A stretch of DNA of 64,000 bases from a bacterium (GCA_016934955.1 JAFGRY010000042.1:1-64000); one strand, 5' to 3'; shown: positions 36,413 through 46,968, counted from the stretch's first letter. Notes: generated by a model from the sequence alone, not told the origin. Translations and numbers: made by a program.

Positions 36413-38194
36413 CTATCCCGTAACTTTGACCTTAATGCCGGTTCTTTCGAAAATATCCTCGTACAGTTCAATATATTTCCGGGCCGTATCACGAATATTG
36501 AATTTTTGAGTGCTCTCCCTGATAATCCGCTCCAGCACCCTGCACTTGAACGGTTTGTCATGCCGCCAGAACCGCATTGCCTCGCTTATACCGTAGAGCA
36601 AACCATCTGAATTATACTCTTCAAACACAAAGCCGCTCCCTATGAGGCCATTATGTGAGAGATGATGAACCGTATCGGCCAGACCGCCGGTCTTGCGCAC
36701 TACCGGCGGCGTGCCGTATATCTGACCCACCACCTGGGGTGTCCCGCAGGGTTCATACAGCGAGGGCATCAGCACAAAATCACCTCCGGCCAGGCCCATC
36801 TGACTCAGTTTCCTCTCAAATGAACTGTAACGGACACGGTCAGGGAACTGTTCCTGCAGTTGCTTTGCCCGGGACACCAGCTCGGTATCCCCATTGGCAA
36901 CAATCGCAATCTGAATTCGCTCCCATGTGCAATCGGACATCAAAGCCGGGATAATCGCCAGGAGCAGTTCGAACCCTTTCTGCGGCCGGGCGATGCGTGA
37001 AGGCCAGAAAAAGACAGGTGCATCCGGATCGATACGCAGCCCCATCTGTTTCTGAAGCAATTCTTTGTTCCTGGCCTTCCCTTCCCCGAGGCAGAGCACG
37101 TCCTTGGCTTGATCCGGCTCATACCAGTAGTTGTATGCGATCAGGGGATCTACTCTGGGATCCGCTTGGCTGGTTGGTGCATTGCGTATTCCCGAGGCTC
37201 TTCCCTTTTCATATCGCTCGATCACGATCGAACGCATGTATTCAGACATCAGGTTGTACTCTTTGAAATAGCCTTCAACGATCTCCTTGAGAAAAGTCTT
37301 GCTGACTGTGTTGATATGGTCTGCGGCATAAAGGCCGGATGTCATAAAATCAACCCAGGGATCCTTGTTCATCAGCTGATCGAAGGTTCCGAAGCTTTTC
37401 GCCTTTTTATCATCAATGATCAGGTGCCGCCAGAACGGGCTGATATCAATACTTTTTTCCCTCAGTTTACTGACCTGATCATGCATGGTGAAGACATTGT
37501 GAAAAGTCATCAGGCTCTGCATGCGCAGACTGCGGGCGGCGGGTGGAATCAATCCGGTCATCCAGTCGTTGCAATGCACCAACACATGTTTGTAGCGGTT
37601 TTTCAGCCGCGGGAGCAGCCGAGAGATTACGCCCCGCATGAATGCGATTGCCCTTTTCAAATTAATATCATCAATTCCCACAGACTTGTCATCATACACC
37701 CGTCGGGCGAACTTGAATATATCATCGGTGATCATATGAATACGGCCGGTGGCCGTAATCGTCGTTCGCAGCAAGTTATAGTCGCGCTCGGTGATCTGCT
37801 TCAGGTCCTGGAAGAGCGATTTGTACTCCGGCAGAGTCACATGTACATTGACACCCTGTTCGTTCAGCTCAGTGATCAGAGCAGCGGAGATATCAGACAG
37901 TCCTCCTCCGTCGCCGGTAGTGATATAGTTGGCCAGAGAGCCCATATTTGCCGGCAGATGAACAATTTCCGGAGTAGCGACCAGGATGAGCGGGAGGCTG
38001 CGGTTGTAGAGTACGTAGGGCGGCTGAGCAGCGTCAATGATTTCACTGAGACCCGATCGTACTTGAGAACGTGTCTCCTGCCAGAGCTCGATCTGCGATA
38101 GAGAAGGTGTTTGAGAAACGAATTTCTTTTCAAATGTATCGAGTATCTTATTAACCCGTTTTTCAATCTTCCGCATTCGTTTTTCACTGTTCAT
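36413..38194 (-). CDS. glgA: Glycogen synthase (GT5)
   Basis: A 593-residue glucosyltransferase that extends alpha-1,4-glucan from ADP- or UDP-glucose. The N-terminal nucleotide-sugar loop appears as GDGGGLSDISAAL (94-106) in place of the usual KxGGL. The C-terminal half has the GT-B donor-site block PSLYEPCGTPQVVGQIYGT and the KTGGL motif (about 500). It is roughly 110 residues longer than E. coli GlgA, with about 65 extra charged residues at the N-terminus. A GGAGGAG site precedes the ATG. It follows glgX by 114 bp. Confidence 0.9.
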   Translation of the reverse strand: MNSEKRMRKIEKRVNKILDTFEKKFVSQTPSLSQIELWQETRSQVRSGLSEIIDAAQPPYVLYNRSLPLILVATPEIVHLPANMGSLANYITTGDGGGLSDISAALITELNEQGVNVHVTLPEYKSLFQDLKQITERDYNLLRTTITATGRIHMITDDIFKFARRVYDDKSVGIDDINLKRAIAFMRGVISRLLPRLKNRYKHVLVHCNDWMTGLIPPAARSLRMQSLMTFHNVFTMHDQVSKLREKSIDISPFWRHLIIDDKKAKSFGTFDQLMNKDPWVDFMTSGLYAADHINTVSKTFLKEIVEGYFKEYNLMSEYMRSIVIERYEKGRASGIRNAPTSQADPRVDPLIAYNYWYEPDQAKDVLCLGEGKARNKELLQKQMGLRIDPDAPVFFWPSRIARPQKGFELLLAIIPALMSDCTWERIQIAIVANGDTELVSRAKQLQEQFPDRVRYSSFERKLSQMGLAGGDFVLMPSLYEPCGTPQVVGQIYGTPPVVRKTGGLADTVHHLSHNGLIGSGFVFEEYNSDGLLYGISEAMRFWRHDKPFKCRVLERIIRESTQKFNIRDTARKYIELYEDIFERTGIKVKVTG

Positions 38195-38308
38195 CTTTTC
38201 ACTCCTCCATGGCTCCCGGAAAAAATCATTCCCCCGAATACCGGGATCGGGGAATCCGTACCGAATCCAGATTTTCCCGGCTCAAAAGAGTCGGCGGGAC
38301 AAGACCTC

Positions 38309-40435
38309 TTACCGGGCAATCAGAACGACGACGCTTCTCCCTCCCGCCTTGTAGAACTCCTGTTGTTTCAGCCGGGTGCCATGATCAGCCTCGAGAAAAT
38401 CCTTTCCAGGCGGCTCGGCCGTATCTACTATGCGATGCCAGTGCAAAGAATGGTGCTGCGGAAGCTTCATAACCATGGCCCGGCGGTAACTGTTAAAGAT
38501 AAAAAATAAAAAATACTGCCGCTTGTCACTGGCCGTTTCACTGCCGTCCAGCTGGAAAGCGATAGTCCGTTTTTTGTAATCATCCCAGGAAGGCGGCTGC
38601 AGGTTCCGCCCGAACCACTGGATGTCGGGAACATTGTTCCCGTTGAAATCAAATCCTGCTACGTAGGTTTTACTGAATCTTGTCAGAAACCTCTTTCGGA
38701 ACGCAATCGCTTTCCGGAAAAATTCATGGATATCCCCGTGTCGGGTGAGCCTGTCCCAGTCAAACCAGCTCAGGTCATTATCCTGGCAGTAGGCATTATT
38801 ATTACCATGCTGGGTACGCAGCATTTCGTCACCGCCCAGGATCATGGGGGTCCCCGCCGAAAAGAGAAGCAGGCAGATACTGTTTTTAATCAATCGCATT
38901 CTCATGAAAAGGACGCGCCGCAGGCTTGTCCGTCCTTCTCTGCCACAGTTCCAGGAGTAATTATCATTGGTGCCGTCCCGGTTCTCTTCCAGATTGTCTT
39001 CATTGTGCTTCCAGTTATAGCTGAACAGATCGTAGAGGGTGAAGCCGTCATGACAGGTAATAAAATTCACACTATGACACGGCTGCCGACCCGAACGTCT
39101 GAACAGGTCTTCCGAGCCGGTCACTCTCCCGCCAAGATCCCGAACCTGATTATAATCACCTCGGATGAAGCGGCGCGCCGTATCCCGAAATCTTCCGTTC
39201 CATTCCATCCAGGGGGCGGGAAACTGCCCCAGGCCGTATGTCATCAGGTCCCAGGGCTCGGCGATCAATTTGATCCGGCTCAGCATCGGATCACTGGAGA
39301 CGGCACGGAAAAACGATGCGGTGACATCAAGGCGGCCGTTCTGTTTGCCCAGTACGGTAGCCAGATCGAACCGGAATCCATCCACATGCATCTCTCTCAC
39401 CCAGTACCGGAGCGAATCGATAATGAGCCGCAGTACCTGAGGATGTCCTATATTGATCGTATTGCCTGTCCCGGTTTCATTTACATACCCCCGGGCCGGA
39501 CCGCCGTGGGCCGCAGCCAGCTGGTAATATGCCGGATTGTCTATCCCCCTGAAACAGAGGCTCGGCCCCATCTCGCTGCCTTCGCCTGTATGATTATATA
39601 CTACATCAAGAATGATCTCAATGCCCTCTTTATGCAGAGCCTTCACCAGTTCCTTGAATTCATCCACCTGACAGCCGTAGGAGCTGCCCGTGCCGAATCG
39701 CCAGCCCGGCGCGAAAAAACCGATGGTGTTATACCCCCAGTAATCGGTTAATCCCCTGCCGGCAAGGAACCCGGGATTGTAGGACTCCTGTACCGGCAGC
39801 AGCTCCACAGCATTGATCCCGAGTCTTTTCAGGTGGGGAATTTTTTCGATGAACCCCTTGAAAGTGCCGGGAGCATGCACCCGGGCGGATCGGTCTCTCG
39901 TAAATCCCCGTACATGCACTTCATATACAATAAGCTGTTCGCAGGGGATGCCGGGGTGCTTGTCATCCTCCCAGTCAAAGCTGTTTGCCAGGGCCACGCA
40001 TTTAGGCACCAGCCTGCCGTTATCTTCCTCACTGAACGACAGATCACCGGCGGCGTCATCTGGATTGTACCCCAGCAGCCGCGGATCGCCGTACGAAAAC
40101 GGGCCGGTCAGCGCCCTGGCATAGGGATCGATCAGCAGTTTATGGTGATTAAACCGGAGACCCTTTTCCGGGATATACGATCCCTTTACCCGGTACGCAT
40201 AAAGCTGGCCATGGCCGACACCGTGAACAACGACATGCCAGATGTCCTCGGTTTTATACGGGATACGGATACTATCGGTCGGCTCGTCTCCTGGATCATC
40301 ATAAAGCAGCAGATAGACCGCCTCTGCCGTTGAGGAAAAAATGGCGAATTGAATGCCATCCTCCCGGACCACCGCTCCCTGCGGATAGCTTTCACCCTTG
40401 GACAGTTTCTTGTTGGTTCGGTGTTCCAGTTTCAT
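38309..40435 (-). CDS. glgX: Glycogen debranching enzyme GlgX
   Basis: A 708-residue GH13 isoamylase-type enzyme. An N-terminal CBM48 domain (about 20-110) precedes the catalytic barrel. Visible motifs: VVYNHT (region I), DGFRFDLATVLG with the nucleophile, KLIAEPWD with the acid/base, and NFITCHDGFTLYD (His-Asp). It hydrolyses alpha-1,6 branches of phosphorylase-limit glycogen. The ATG at 40435 lies one base after the stop of the preceding GH13 gene, so the two are likely coupled; an ATG 9 codons upstream, overlapping that gene, is possible. Confidence 0.95.
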   Translation of the reverse strand: MKLEHRTNKKLSKGESYPQGAVVREDGIQFAIFSSTAEAVYLLLYDDPGDEPTDSIRIPYKTEDIWHVVVHGVGHGQLYAYRVKGSYIPEKGLRFNHHKLLIDPYARALTGPFSYGDPRLLGYNPDDAAGDLSFSEEDNGRLVPKCVALANSFDWEDDKHPGIPCEQLIVYEVHVRGFTRDRSARVHAPGTFKGFIEKIPHLKRLGINAVELLPVQESYNPGFLAGRGLTDYWGYNTIGFFAPGWRFGTGSSYGCQVDEFKELVKALHKEGIEIILDVVYNHTGEGSEMGPSLCFRGIDNPAYYQLAAAHGGPARGYVNETGTGNTINIGHPQVLRLIIDSLRYWVREMHVDGFRFDLATVLGKQNGRLDVTASFFRAVSSDPMLSRIKLIAEPWDLMTYGLGQFPAPWMEWNGRFRDTARRFIRGDYNQVRDLGGRVTGSEDLFRRSGRQPCHSVNFITCHDGFTLYDLFSYNWKHNEDNLEENRDGTNDNYSWNCGREGRTSLRRVLFMRMRLIKNSICLLLFSAGTPMILGGDEMLRTQHGNNNAYCQDNDLSWFDWDRLTRHGDIHEFFRKAIAFRKRFLTRFSKTYVAGFDFNGNNVPDIQWFGRNLQPPSWDDYKKRTIAFQLDGSETASDKRQYFLFFIFNSYRRAMVMKLPQHHSLHWHRIVDTAEPPGKDFLEADHGTRLKQQEFYKAGGRSVVVLIAR

Positions 40436-40436
40436 C

Positions 40437-43400
40437 TCATTTTCCAGGGCCGGACAGTGCATCCAGCATTTTTTCGACCTGATACCCCGCCTGCAGGGCA
40501 GTCTTCTTCAGATTGGACAATTTTTTCGTCTGACTGAATGCCGGATGCTCCAGGAGGGTGATCAGGAGGAGCATATCCAGCAGATACTCAAACGATTCTT
40601 TATGAAACCAGAGCAGATCATGATAACGGTGCACTCCCAGGTACCAGCGGGCAGATTCGTGACGAAAAAGCCGCCGCATGATTCCGGCGGGATCGACCCT
40701 GTCCGGTTCGATTCGAATTTCCGAAAGTATGTGAATCAGCTGAATGCTGCTGGATACCTCATCCCGGGTCAGTCCCGTCCCTTTAAATGCCAGCTCCAGA
40801 GCATGGCCGAATTGATACTCATCCAGCATGGCCCGGCTTCGGGCGCCGGCTTCCTCCTGCTGCGTCTGCAGGGATCCCAGATCGCCGCAGATAATCCAGC
40901 CCGCCAGAACAGCGCGGACAGGGAGACGCTTCTGCATAGACAGGAGCCGTTTGCTTTCCCGGACTAATCCTTTCGCTGTTACGGCGGGAACAGTCTCGAA
41001 ACGAATGAAACGGGAAAGCCGGGCAGCAGTCGATTTTTTCAGCGAAGCAAGTCCATCACTGTATCCGCTGAATACCGCGACCTCCTCAAAAAAGCTGTTA
41101 ACCAGGTGTATGAGCAGGCTGCTCTGAGCAAGTTCCGGTTCCTGTCCTCCGGTCAGCAGCCTCCGGAACGGTTCACTATGGAGCAAAGAACCGAGCTGAT
41201 CATGCATCGGTTTGAAGATCAGATCCCTTGCTACAGTATCGAGGTCGGGCACCCCGTGGCCGTCAAGGAAGGCCTCCAGCCGTGCATACTTCCCGTCGGT
41301 ATCCCTCACTTCCCGTATATCCAGAAAGACGTGGCACGTGAATGCCTCCAGGGAAACAAACAATCCCTCACTGCAGAGCAGGCTGCTCCGCCGTATATAG
41401 GTCAATCCCGACACCTGATCCCTGAACAGCACGTAGCAGTCGGGATCACCACTCAGGTTCAGACCGTCTTTCAGCACCCGCTGCTGTAAAATCTTCCCGC
41501 TTTCCCCGGCTGCATCCTCTGTCAGATATGCGGCCGAGGTTTTAATCCACCCAGATGTCCGGTCGTATGTATTGTGATAGACCACCAGACTGCGCTCTTC
41601 GCCCGCACGGTTGGAATAGGCAAACACGTTCTCATTGACTCCACCGTCTGCGGTATAAAAATCGTAAAGCAGAAAGTTTTCCACGCCGGAGAAGATCCAC
41701 CGCTTTCTCAGGACGGGGAAAATCTCCCGTTCGTGCCGTTCGACAAGGGAGTGATCCGGGCGCTCCTCCATCCGGGGATAGCGGTACTCCATGCCGTACT
41801 TCTCAGTGAAGCCCTCGATCTGTCCGTGGCCGAACATGGGCAGGCCAGGAAGGGTTGCCATCAGTATACACACCCCAAAATACTTGTCATCACGGCCAAA
41901 CTGGGCGATTGCCGTATCTTCATCCGGATTATTCATGAAGTTGACAAAGCGTTTTAATATTTCCGGATTGTATTCCAGGGTTTCCTTGATCACTCTCCTG
42001 TATCCGGCATTGTCTTCCATCTTCAGCATATTCATGAAAGCACTGTTGTACACTCGGTGCATCCCCAGGGTTCGGACGAAATAGCCTTCAAGCATCCAGA
42101 ATGCTTCAGCCAGCAGGAGCGTATCGGGCGCCTCTTCGGCGACCCGGTCTACAACCTCACGCCAGAATTCCACCGGCATGGCCCGGTTGAACTCTTCCAG
42201 GGAAATGGATTGACCGGCACGCGAAGGTATGGCCCCCCCGCTCCCCGGTTCCGGGTACCAGAGCCGTCTGATATGTTTCTTTACCAGGGTCATGGCCGCG
42301 TCCAGGCGGATAACCGGAAAATTCCTGGCCACGTGAATAATAGTCCTGATCACCGCCTCACGCGCAGCGGGATTGAGAAAATCAATCTGGGCTGTATCGT
42401 TCCAGGGCATACTGGTCCCGTCATTTCCATGATACAGGTACCGCACAGATCCCGTCGAATGATCAACACGTTTGAAGACAACCGCGGCATCGGTTCGGTC
42501 ATAATAGTGGCTCTCAAGATAAATACCGACTCTGCCGTCTTCGGACAGGTTGGGTCCTTCAAATTGATAGGAGGGATAAGGAGGTTCGTCCAGACCGATG
42601 AACCAGTCCGGATGTTCGATTACCCAGCGGGCATCGATGCCGACATGATTGGGCACCATATCTCCCGCCATGCGGATCCCCCGTCTCCAGGCTCGCTTCT
42701 TCAGGGCATGAAATGAATCCCAGCCCCCCAGGTCCTCGGAAATCTCATAATCGTTCAGGGAATACGCCGAGGCCTCTGCTTCAGAATTTCCGCAAAGATG
42801 TTTGATCTTTTTCGAAGCTGCGCTTCGCCTCCATATCCCGATAAACCAGAGCACGGTCAAGCCGCGCCTCGCCAGTTCATCAAGCTCCTCATCGGGTATG
42901 TCGTTCAGGTACCGGATCCAGCGGCCGTATTTCCGGGACAGCTGCTCCAGCCAGACGAACGCATTTTTTGCTATCATCACCACTTTTGGCATCCAGTCCA
43001 GATCTTTACTGAATGCTTCCGTCTCTTCCTCCAATTCCTTGTAGTGGGGAGGATGAATCGTTCCGTGTCCGGTTCCCAATCCGCCGAAACGGATGCGGTT
43101 CTCCTCTTCCAGCAGATCGAGACCGGAAAGGATCCGGGAAAGGAACGGACCGAGCAACGCACTCCATTTCTTCAGTATAAAAGAAAGCTGCCCGGGGAAA
43201 GAGGTCGGCGCCACTTTGACCGGCTCCAGCAGCAATTCAGGGATTGACTGGTTGTCTGGTCCGAACCGGGGCTGACCGTCAAAGAACTCGGCAAGCAATG
43301 ATATGAACTGTCGGTAGTCCGACCGGGCGGACAGTTCAGCCTCGTCGATCAGGTCCTGATATGGTGAAAAAGCCGGATTGCGGTTTGCGAGCCAGAGCAT

Positions 43401-43892
43401 GAGCAGTTCTTCCAGAAGCAGATGCCTGTTGGGAATGGCCTCTGTCCCGTAACTCAGATAATCCGCCGGCTCCTGCTCGTTGCGGTAGACACGCAGAGGA
43501 GGAAATAGATCGATAAAAATCTGCAGCACCCTGTCCACCACGTCTGTTCCCAGCCCTGCCTGGAGGTACTCCAGCAATCCGCCCAGTACGCCGGGGTGCT
43601 CCTCCCGGTACCGTCCGAGCAGCCAATGGTTGATCTCGTCAATGAGTCCCATGGCATGGATGTCGCCGCTGTGCACGGCCCGTTCCGGGAAACGGATCAC
43701 ATCCCGTTTGGCGTTCATTTGCTGTGCAAATTTCCGGACCATATAAAAATCGGCAAAAACCACGTTGCCGGAAAGCCCGTAAAGACCCTCATCAAATTGG
43801 TAGTAATCTCTGGCCTTACGCGATATGTGCAGCTCAAGCAGGGGTTTGTGAAAAATCCAGCTGTTCCAGGACTCATTGACAAGTCTGATCAT
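40437..43892 (-). CDS. Very large GH13 alpha-amylase-family protein
   Basis: An 1151-residue protein from ATG 43892 (GGAAAA site); a start 13 codons upstream is possible. Residues 1-330 are an unusual mostly helical domain. The GH13 barrel follows: region I DMVPNHVG (411-418), nucleophile D531 in VIRLDAAM, acid/base E596 in LLAEAFWM, and D657 in MNNPDEDTA. The His that normally precedes this Asp is replaced by Pro656. A helical C-terminal extension follows from about 860. It lacks a signal peptide, so it acts on cytoplasmic glucan, together with glgX and glgA. Exact activity is unknown. Confidence 0.85.
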   Translation of the reverse strand: MIRLVNESWNSWIFHKPLLELHISRKARDYYQFDEGLYGLSGNVVFADFYMVRKFAQQMNAKRDVIRFPERAVHSGDIHAMGLIDEINHWLLGRYREEHPGVLGGLLEYLQAGLGTDVVDRVLQIFIDLFPPLRVYRNEQEPADYLSYGTEAIPNRHLLLEELLMLWLANRNPAFSPYQDLIDEAELSARSDYRQFISLLAEFFDGQPRFGPDNQSIPELLLEPVKVAPTSFPGQLSFILKKWSALLGPFLSRILSGLDLLEEENRIRFGGLGTGHGTIHPPHYKELEEETEAFSKDLDWMPKVVMIAKNAFVWLEQLSRKYGRWIRYLNDIPDEELDELARRGLTVLWFIGIWRRSAASKKIKHLCGNSEAEASAYSLNDYEISEDLGGWDSFHALKKRAWRRGIRMAGDMVPNHVGIDARWVIEHPDWFIGLDEPPYPSYQFEGPNLSEDGRVGIYLESHYYDRTDAAVVFKRVDHSTGSVRYLYHGNDGTSMPWNDTAQIDFLNPAAREAVIRTIIHVARNFPVIRLDAAMTLVKKHIRRLWYPEPGSGGAIPSRAGQSISLEEFNRAMPVEFWREVVDRVAEEAPDTLLLAEAFWMLEGYFVRTLGMHRVYNSAFMNMLKMEDNAGYRRVIKETLEYNPEILKRFVNFMNNPDEDTAIAQFGRDDKYFGVCILMATLPGLPMFGHGQIEGFTEKYGMEYRYPRMEERPDHSLVERHEREIFPVLRKRWIFSGVENFLLYDFYTADGGVNENVFAYSNRAGEERSLVVYHNTYDRTSGWIKTSAAYLTEDAAGESGKILQQRVLKDGLNLSGDPDCYVLFRDQVSGLTYIRRSSLLCSEGLFVSLEAFTCHVFLDIREVRDTDGKYARLEAFLDGHGVPDLDTVARDLIFKPMHDQLGSLLHSEPFRRLLTGGQEPELAQSSLLIHLVNSFFEEVAVFSGYSDGLASLKKSTAARLSRFIRFETVPAVTAKGLVRESKRLLSMQKRLPVRAVLAGWIICGDLGSLQTQQEEAGARSRAMLDEYQFGHALELAFKGTGLTRDEVSSSIQLIHILSEIRIEPDRVDPAGIMRRLFRHESARWYLGVHRYHDLLWFHKESFEYLLDMLLLITLLEHPAFSQTKKLSNLKKTALQAGYQVEKMLDALSGPGK

Positions 43893-44200
43893 GATAGTTT
43901 TCCGAATAGGAAGGATGTTTTTTGTCTTCACATCTTGTCACTCACTTTGCGTATAATGTACGGATAAAAGATATAAAAATCATTATTTTTATGTTAGAAT
44001 CGTTCTATTTCCCGGGGAGTGACCATACAATCGCGGGATCAGGGACAGGTCAACGGAGATTGTACACTACTATCCTGAATACATACAGGACACAAGAGGC
44101 GCATAAAACGGTGTCATTTCCAGAGCCCGCATAAAAAAATCCCGGAGTGCCGCTGCCCGTCGGCTTTCTCCGGGATTCTGTCACCCTGATGGTACGAGGG
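43893..44200. other. Intergenic region upstream of the glycogen cluster
   Basis: No gene. It contains the strong terminator at 44133-44177. An AT-rich segment around 43960-44010 and a weak TTGACC/TTGTAT pair with 17-bp spacing (44025-44053) could provide the promoter of the glycogen cluster. Confidence 0.5.
44133..44177 (-). terminator. Intrinsic terminator closing the phosphatase cluster
   Basis: On the minus strand AATCCCGGAG pairs with CTCCGGGATT (10-bp stem) and is followed by a T-run. It lies about 25 bp after the phosphatase stop. Confidence 0.9.
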
Positions 44201-45178
44201 TTATTTTTTCCGTGAATACTGATAGATGATCTTCCCTTCCTTGTTGACGAAGGTGATGATCAGTTCATTGTCCTTCACCGTGCAGAGGGTAAATCCCGAG
44301 TCGTCGCTGCTGAACTGTTCGCCCTTGAGGTGCACCACCTCCCGGGTCTGGGAGGCGGATGTATTCACGAAGTAATCCACACCGGACCCAGCTGCGCGGA
44401 TATGCTGGAAATTATGAATGTGCCCGCCGATGGAGACATCGACATTGTGCTTGTCCAGGAGGGGCTGCAGCCGTTCCTGCAGATTGAGACGCTCCGACTC
44501 GCTCTTGGTGGTGCCTGCGTACACCGGGTGGTGTCCCATGACCATCTTCCATTTCGCGTCGGAGGCCGCAAGGGTCCGGTCGATCCAGTCGAGCTCAGTC
44601 TGCATGGACTGCATCGGCGCATCCCCGTGCACCACGTAGTCGTTCCGGTAGCGGTCGATCAGCGGCGCCGTATCTATATAGACCAGAAGAATGTCAGTAT
44701 CGTCGGTTACGCTCCAGGTCTGGGAATAGTACCGCCCCTCCATCATCCAGCGGCGGCTGACCGTGCCGTAGTCGAGCACCGCCTGGGTGTTTCCCCGGTA
44801 CTCGTGGTTGCCGAGTACGGGATACCACGGAAGCATGAGGGCGGGATGCTTGTACACCCACTCGAAATTGGTGAGCCAGAGAGGATCGTTCACCGACGCC
44901 ACCCCCCAGAAATGGTGCACATCACCCAGGGCTGCCACAAATTCAATACCAGTGATATCCGCGACTTCTCCCATCATTTCCGCCACTGCCCCCTGGTCGT
45001 AGTAGCCGTTCCGGCCGAAATCGCTTCCCATGAGAAACGTAAAATGGCCGTCCAGTTCAGCCAGGGTCCTGGCGTCTTTCGGCGGTACCGGCTGCGGCAC
45101 ACCCGCTGTCTGGGCGAGCAGAGCGCCCTGCACAACCATCAGCAGGACAAACGGCAGCAATGCATTACGCAGTTTCAT
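44201..45178 (-). CDS. Secreted purple-acid-type metallophosphatase
   Basis: A 325-residue protein with a signal peptide (1-23, VQGALLAQ). The metallophosphoesterase ligands are present: GSDFG (about 47), GDVHHFWG, GNHEYRGN, GHHPVYAG and GGHIHNFQ. Order and spacing resemble tartrate-resistant (purple) acid phosphatases. The start at 45178 has an AGAGGAGA site. It should remove phosphate from organic phosphates in the periplasm. It is the last gene of a run containing a phytase, so lower inositol phosphates are a reasonable substrate, but this is inferred. Confidence 0.85.
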   Translation of the reverse strand: MKLRNALLPFVLLMVVQGALLAQTAGVPQPVPPKDARTLAELDGHFTFLMGSDFGRNGYYDQGAVAEMMGEVADITGIEFVAALGDVHHFWGVASVNDPLWLTNFEWVYKHPALMLPWYPVLGNHEYRGNTQAVLDYGTVSRRWMMEGRYYSQTWSVTDDTDILLVYIDTAPLIDRYRNDYVVHGDAPMQSMQTELDWIDRTLAASDAKWKMVMGHHPVYAGTTKSESERLNLQERLQPLLDKHNVDVSIGGHIHNFQHIRAAGSGVDYFVNTSASQTREVVHLKGEQFSSDDSGFTLCTVKDNELIITFVNKEGKIIYQYSRKK

Positions 45179-45299
45179 ACAATCTCCTCTGTTATACAGT
45201 ACTGATATTCCGGCAGAGCCGGAACGGCGTTTTCTATGGACACCCGCAATCTGTCCCGCGGTAAGCAGACACACGGGCAGGTTGCGGGCGATAGCCGGG

Positions 45300-46952
45300 T
45301 TAAAAGAGTGTCGCGGGATTGAGTATCCCCTGCGGATCGAGCGCATCTTTCACTTTCCGCATTTCGGCGATGTCCTTTCCTGAAAACATCACCTGGAAAA
45401 GCGGCTTCTTGATCCTTCCAATGCCGTGTTCACCGCTCACCGTGCCGCCCATGGCAACGACCTTTTCCGCCATGTCACGATAGAGCGCCTTGGCCGTTTT
45501 CAGTTCTTCCGTGTTCCGGGGCAGAATATTCACATGCAGATGGTTCTCTCCGATATGCCCGAATACCGCGTATTCAACCCCCGCCCCGTCGAGCACGGTG
45601 CGATACAGGTTCATGACATCGTCCAGGCGCTCATCGGAAACAGCAAAGTCGGTGCCGACCTTGTGCAGACCGGGCACCTCTTTCTGACGCTGTCCGATAA
45701 GGGTATTGACCGACTCGGGCAGGGCGTGCCGGAATTCGGTGATCTGTTCCCGCTCTTTTTCCGTCATGGCGCCCCACGTCTCGTCGATGGAGGAACGGCA
45801 CCGGGTCAGGATCTCTTCCCAGGCCATCACCACCTCATCCAGATCCTGCTCCCGGCACTCCTGTTCGAAGAATACGGCGGTACCCGCCGAGTCGCTGAAG
45901 GGCGGAATATGTGATCCCGCGCCGTCAGCCTCCCGCTTGTTCCGCAGGAGATCGAGGGAAGCGCCGTCAAAATATTCCAGGGCCGAGGGATGCACACTTG
46001 CTGATCCGCCGGCCTGGGCGGTACGAACCTCTTTTACAAAATCCACCGCGTCCTTTTCCGCGGGGAAAAATGCGACCGCCGCAAAAGTGAATTCCGGTTT
46101 TTTCTGAAGGGCCAGTTCCACTTCCGTGATGATACCCAGCGTTCCTTCCGAACCGATGAAATAATCGATGAGGTCCATGGGACGGGACACATAGTAGCCG
46201 GCGGCGTTCTTGATGCCGCTCAGCGAATAATCGGGGACCGGTATCTCCAGCCCGCCCCCCTCTTCCGTCTCAACCAGGAACGGCCCTTTCTCCTGTACAT
46301 ATGCGCCGCGGCGAAGGGCGAGCACCGCGCCGCCGGCCAGCACCACCCGCAGCCCCGTCACCCACACACGGGTCTGGCCGTACTTGTAGGAGCGGCCGCC
46401 CGAGGCATTGGTGGCCACGGTGCCGCCGATGTGGGCCGATTTTTCCGTTGGATCCACGGGATAGAACCAGTGTTCAGATTCTGCGGCAAACCGTGAAAAA
46501 GCCTCTTTTTCAGTATCTGTGATACACCCGCTCAGTTCGTTCAGGGAACCGCTTTCAAGCAGCTCCCTGAGGCCGTCGAGCGATAATCCGGGCTGTACGC
46601 GCACGCACCAGCGATCGGCCTCGTCATCCCGGCGCACCCCCAGAAAGCGGCTCATGTTCTCCAGTGACAGCAAGGCACCCCCCGAAGGCACCGCACCGCC
46701 GACGATACCGGTACGGGCTCCGGAAACCGTTACCGGCGTGCCCGCGGCCGACATCGTCCGCATGAATTCGCAGACCTGTTTCTCCGACCGGGGGAAAACG
46801 ATCACATCAACTCCTGATCCGCCGATACGGGATTCATCCGTGAGATAGGGCGCGTAACTTTCGAGAATCTCAGCGGCGCCGTCGATGCGCCTGAGCGGAT
46901 CACAATCAGGGAGGTCCCGGGCCGGGACAGTGCGTATGGGATGCATGCTCAT
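45300..46952 (-). CDS. FAD-linked oxidase, GlcD/D-2-hydroxyacid dehydrogenase family
   Basis: A 550-residue flavoprotein. The N-terminal PCMH-type FAD-binding domain has VTVSGARTGIVGGAVPSGG and the GGTVATNASGGRSYKYGQT block (each a segment, about 75-205). The C-terminal domain ends with the catalytic GTVSGEHGIGRIKKP (about 505-519). Members oxidise D-lactate, glycolate, D-2-hydroxyglutarate or sugar acids. No signal peptide is present. It sits between a phytase (16 bp) and an acid phosphatase; perhaps it oxidises a hydroxyacid released later in inositol breakdown. Confidence 0.85.
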   Translation of the reverse strand: MSMHPIRTVPARDLPDCDPLRRIDGAAEILESYAPYLTDESRIGGSGVDVIVFPRSEKQVCEFMRTMSAAGTPVTVSGARTGIVGGAVPSGGALLSLENMSRFLGVRRDDEADRWCVRVQPGLSLDGLRELLESGSLNELSGCITDTEKEAFSRFAAESEHWFYPVDPTEKSAHIGGTVATNASGGRSYKYGQTRVWVTGLRVVLAGGAVLALRRGAYVQEKGPFLVETEEGGGLEIPVPDYSLSGIKNAAGYYVSRPMDLIDYFIGSEGTLGIITEVELALQKKPEFTFAAVAFFPAEKDAVDFVKEVRTAQAGGSASVHPSALEYFDGASLDLLRNKREADGAGSHIPPFSDSAGTAVFFEQECREQDLDEVVMAWEEILTRCRSSIDETWGAMTEKEREQITEFRHALPESVNTLIGQRQKEVPGLHKVGTDFAVSDERLDDVMNLYRTVLDGAGVEYAVFGHIGENHLHVNILPRNTEELKTAKALYRDMAEKVVAMGGTVSGEHGIGRIKKPLFQVMFSGKDIAEMRKVKDALDPQGILNPATLF

Positions 46953-46968
46953 GGTCAGCCTTTCCTCT

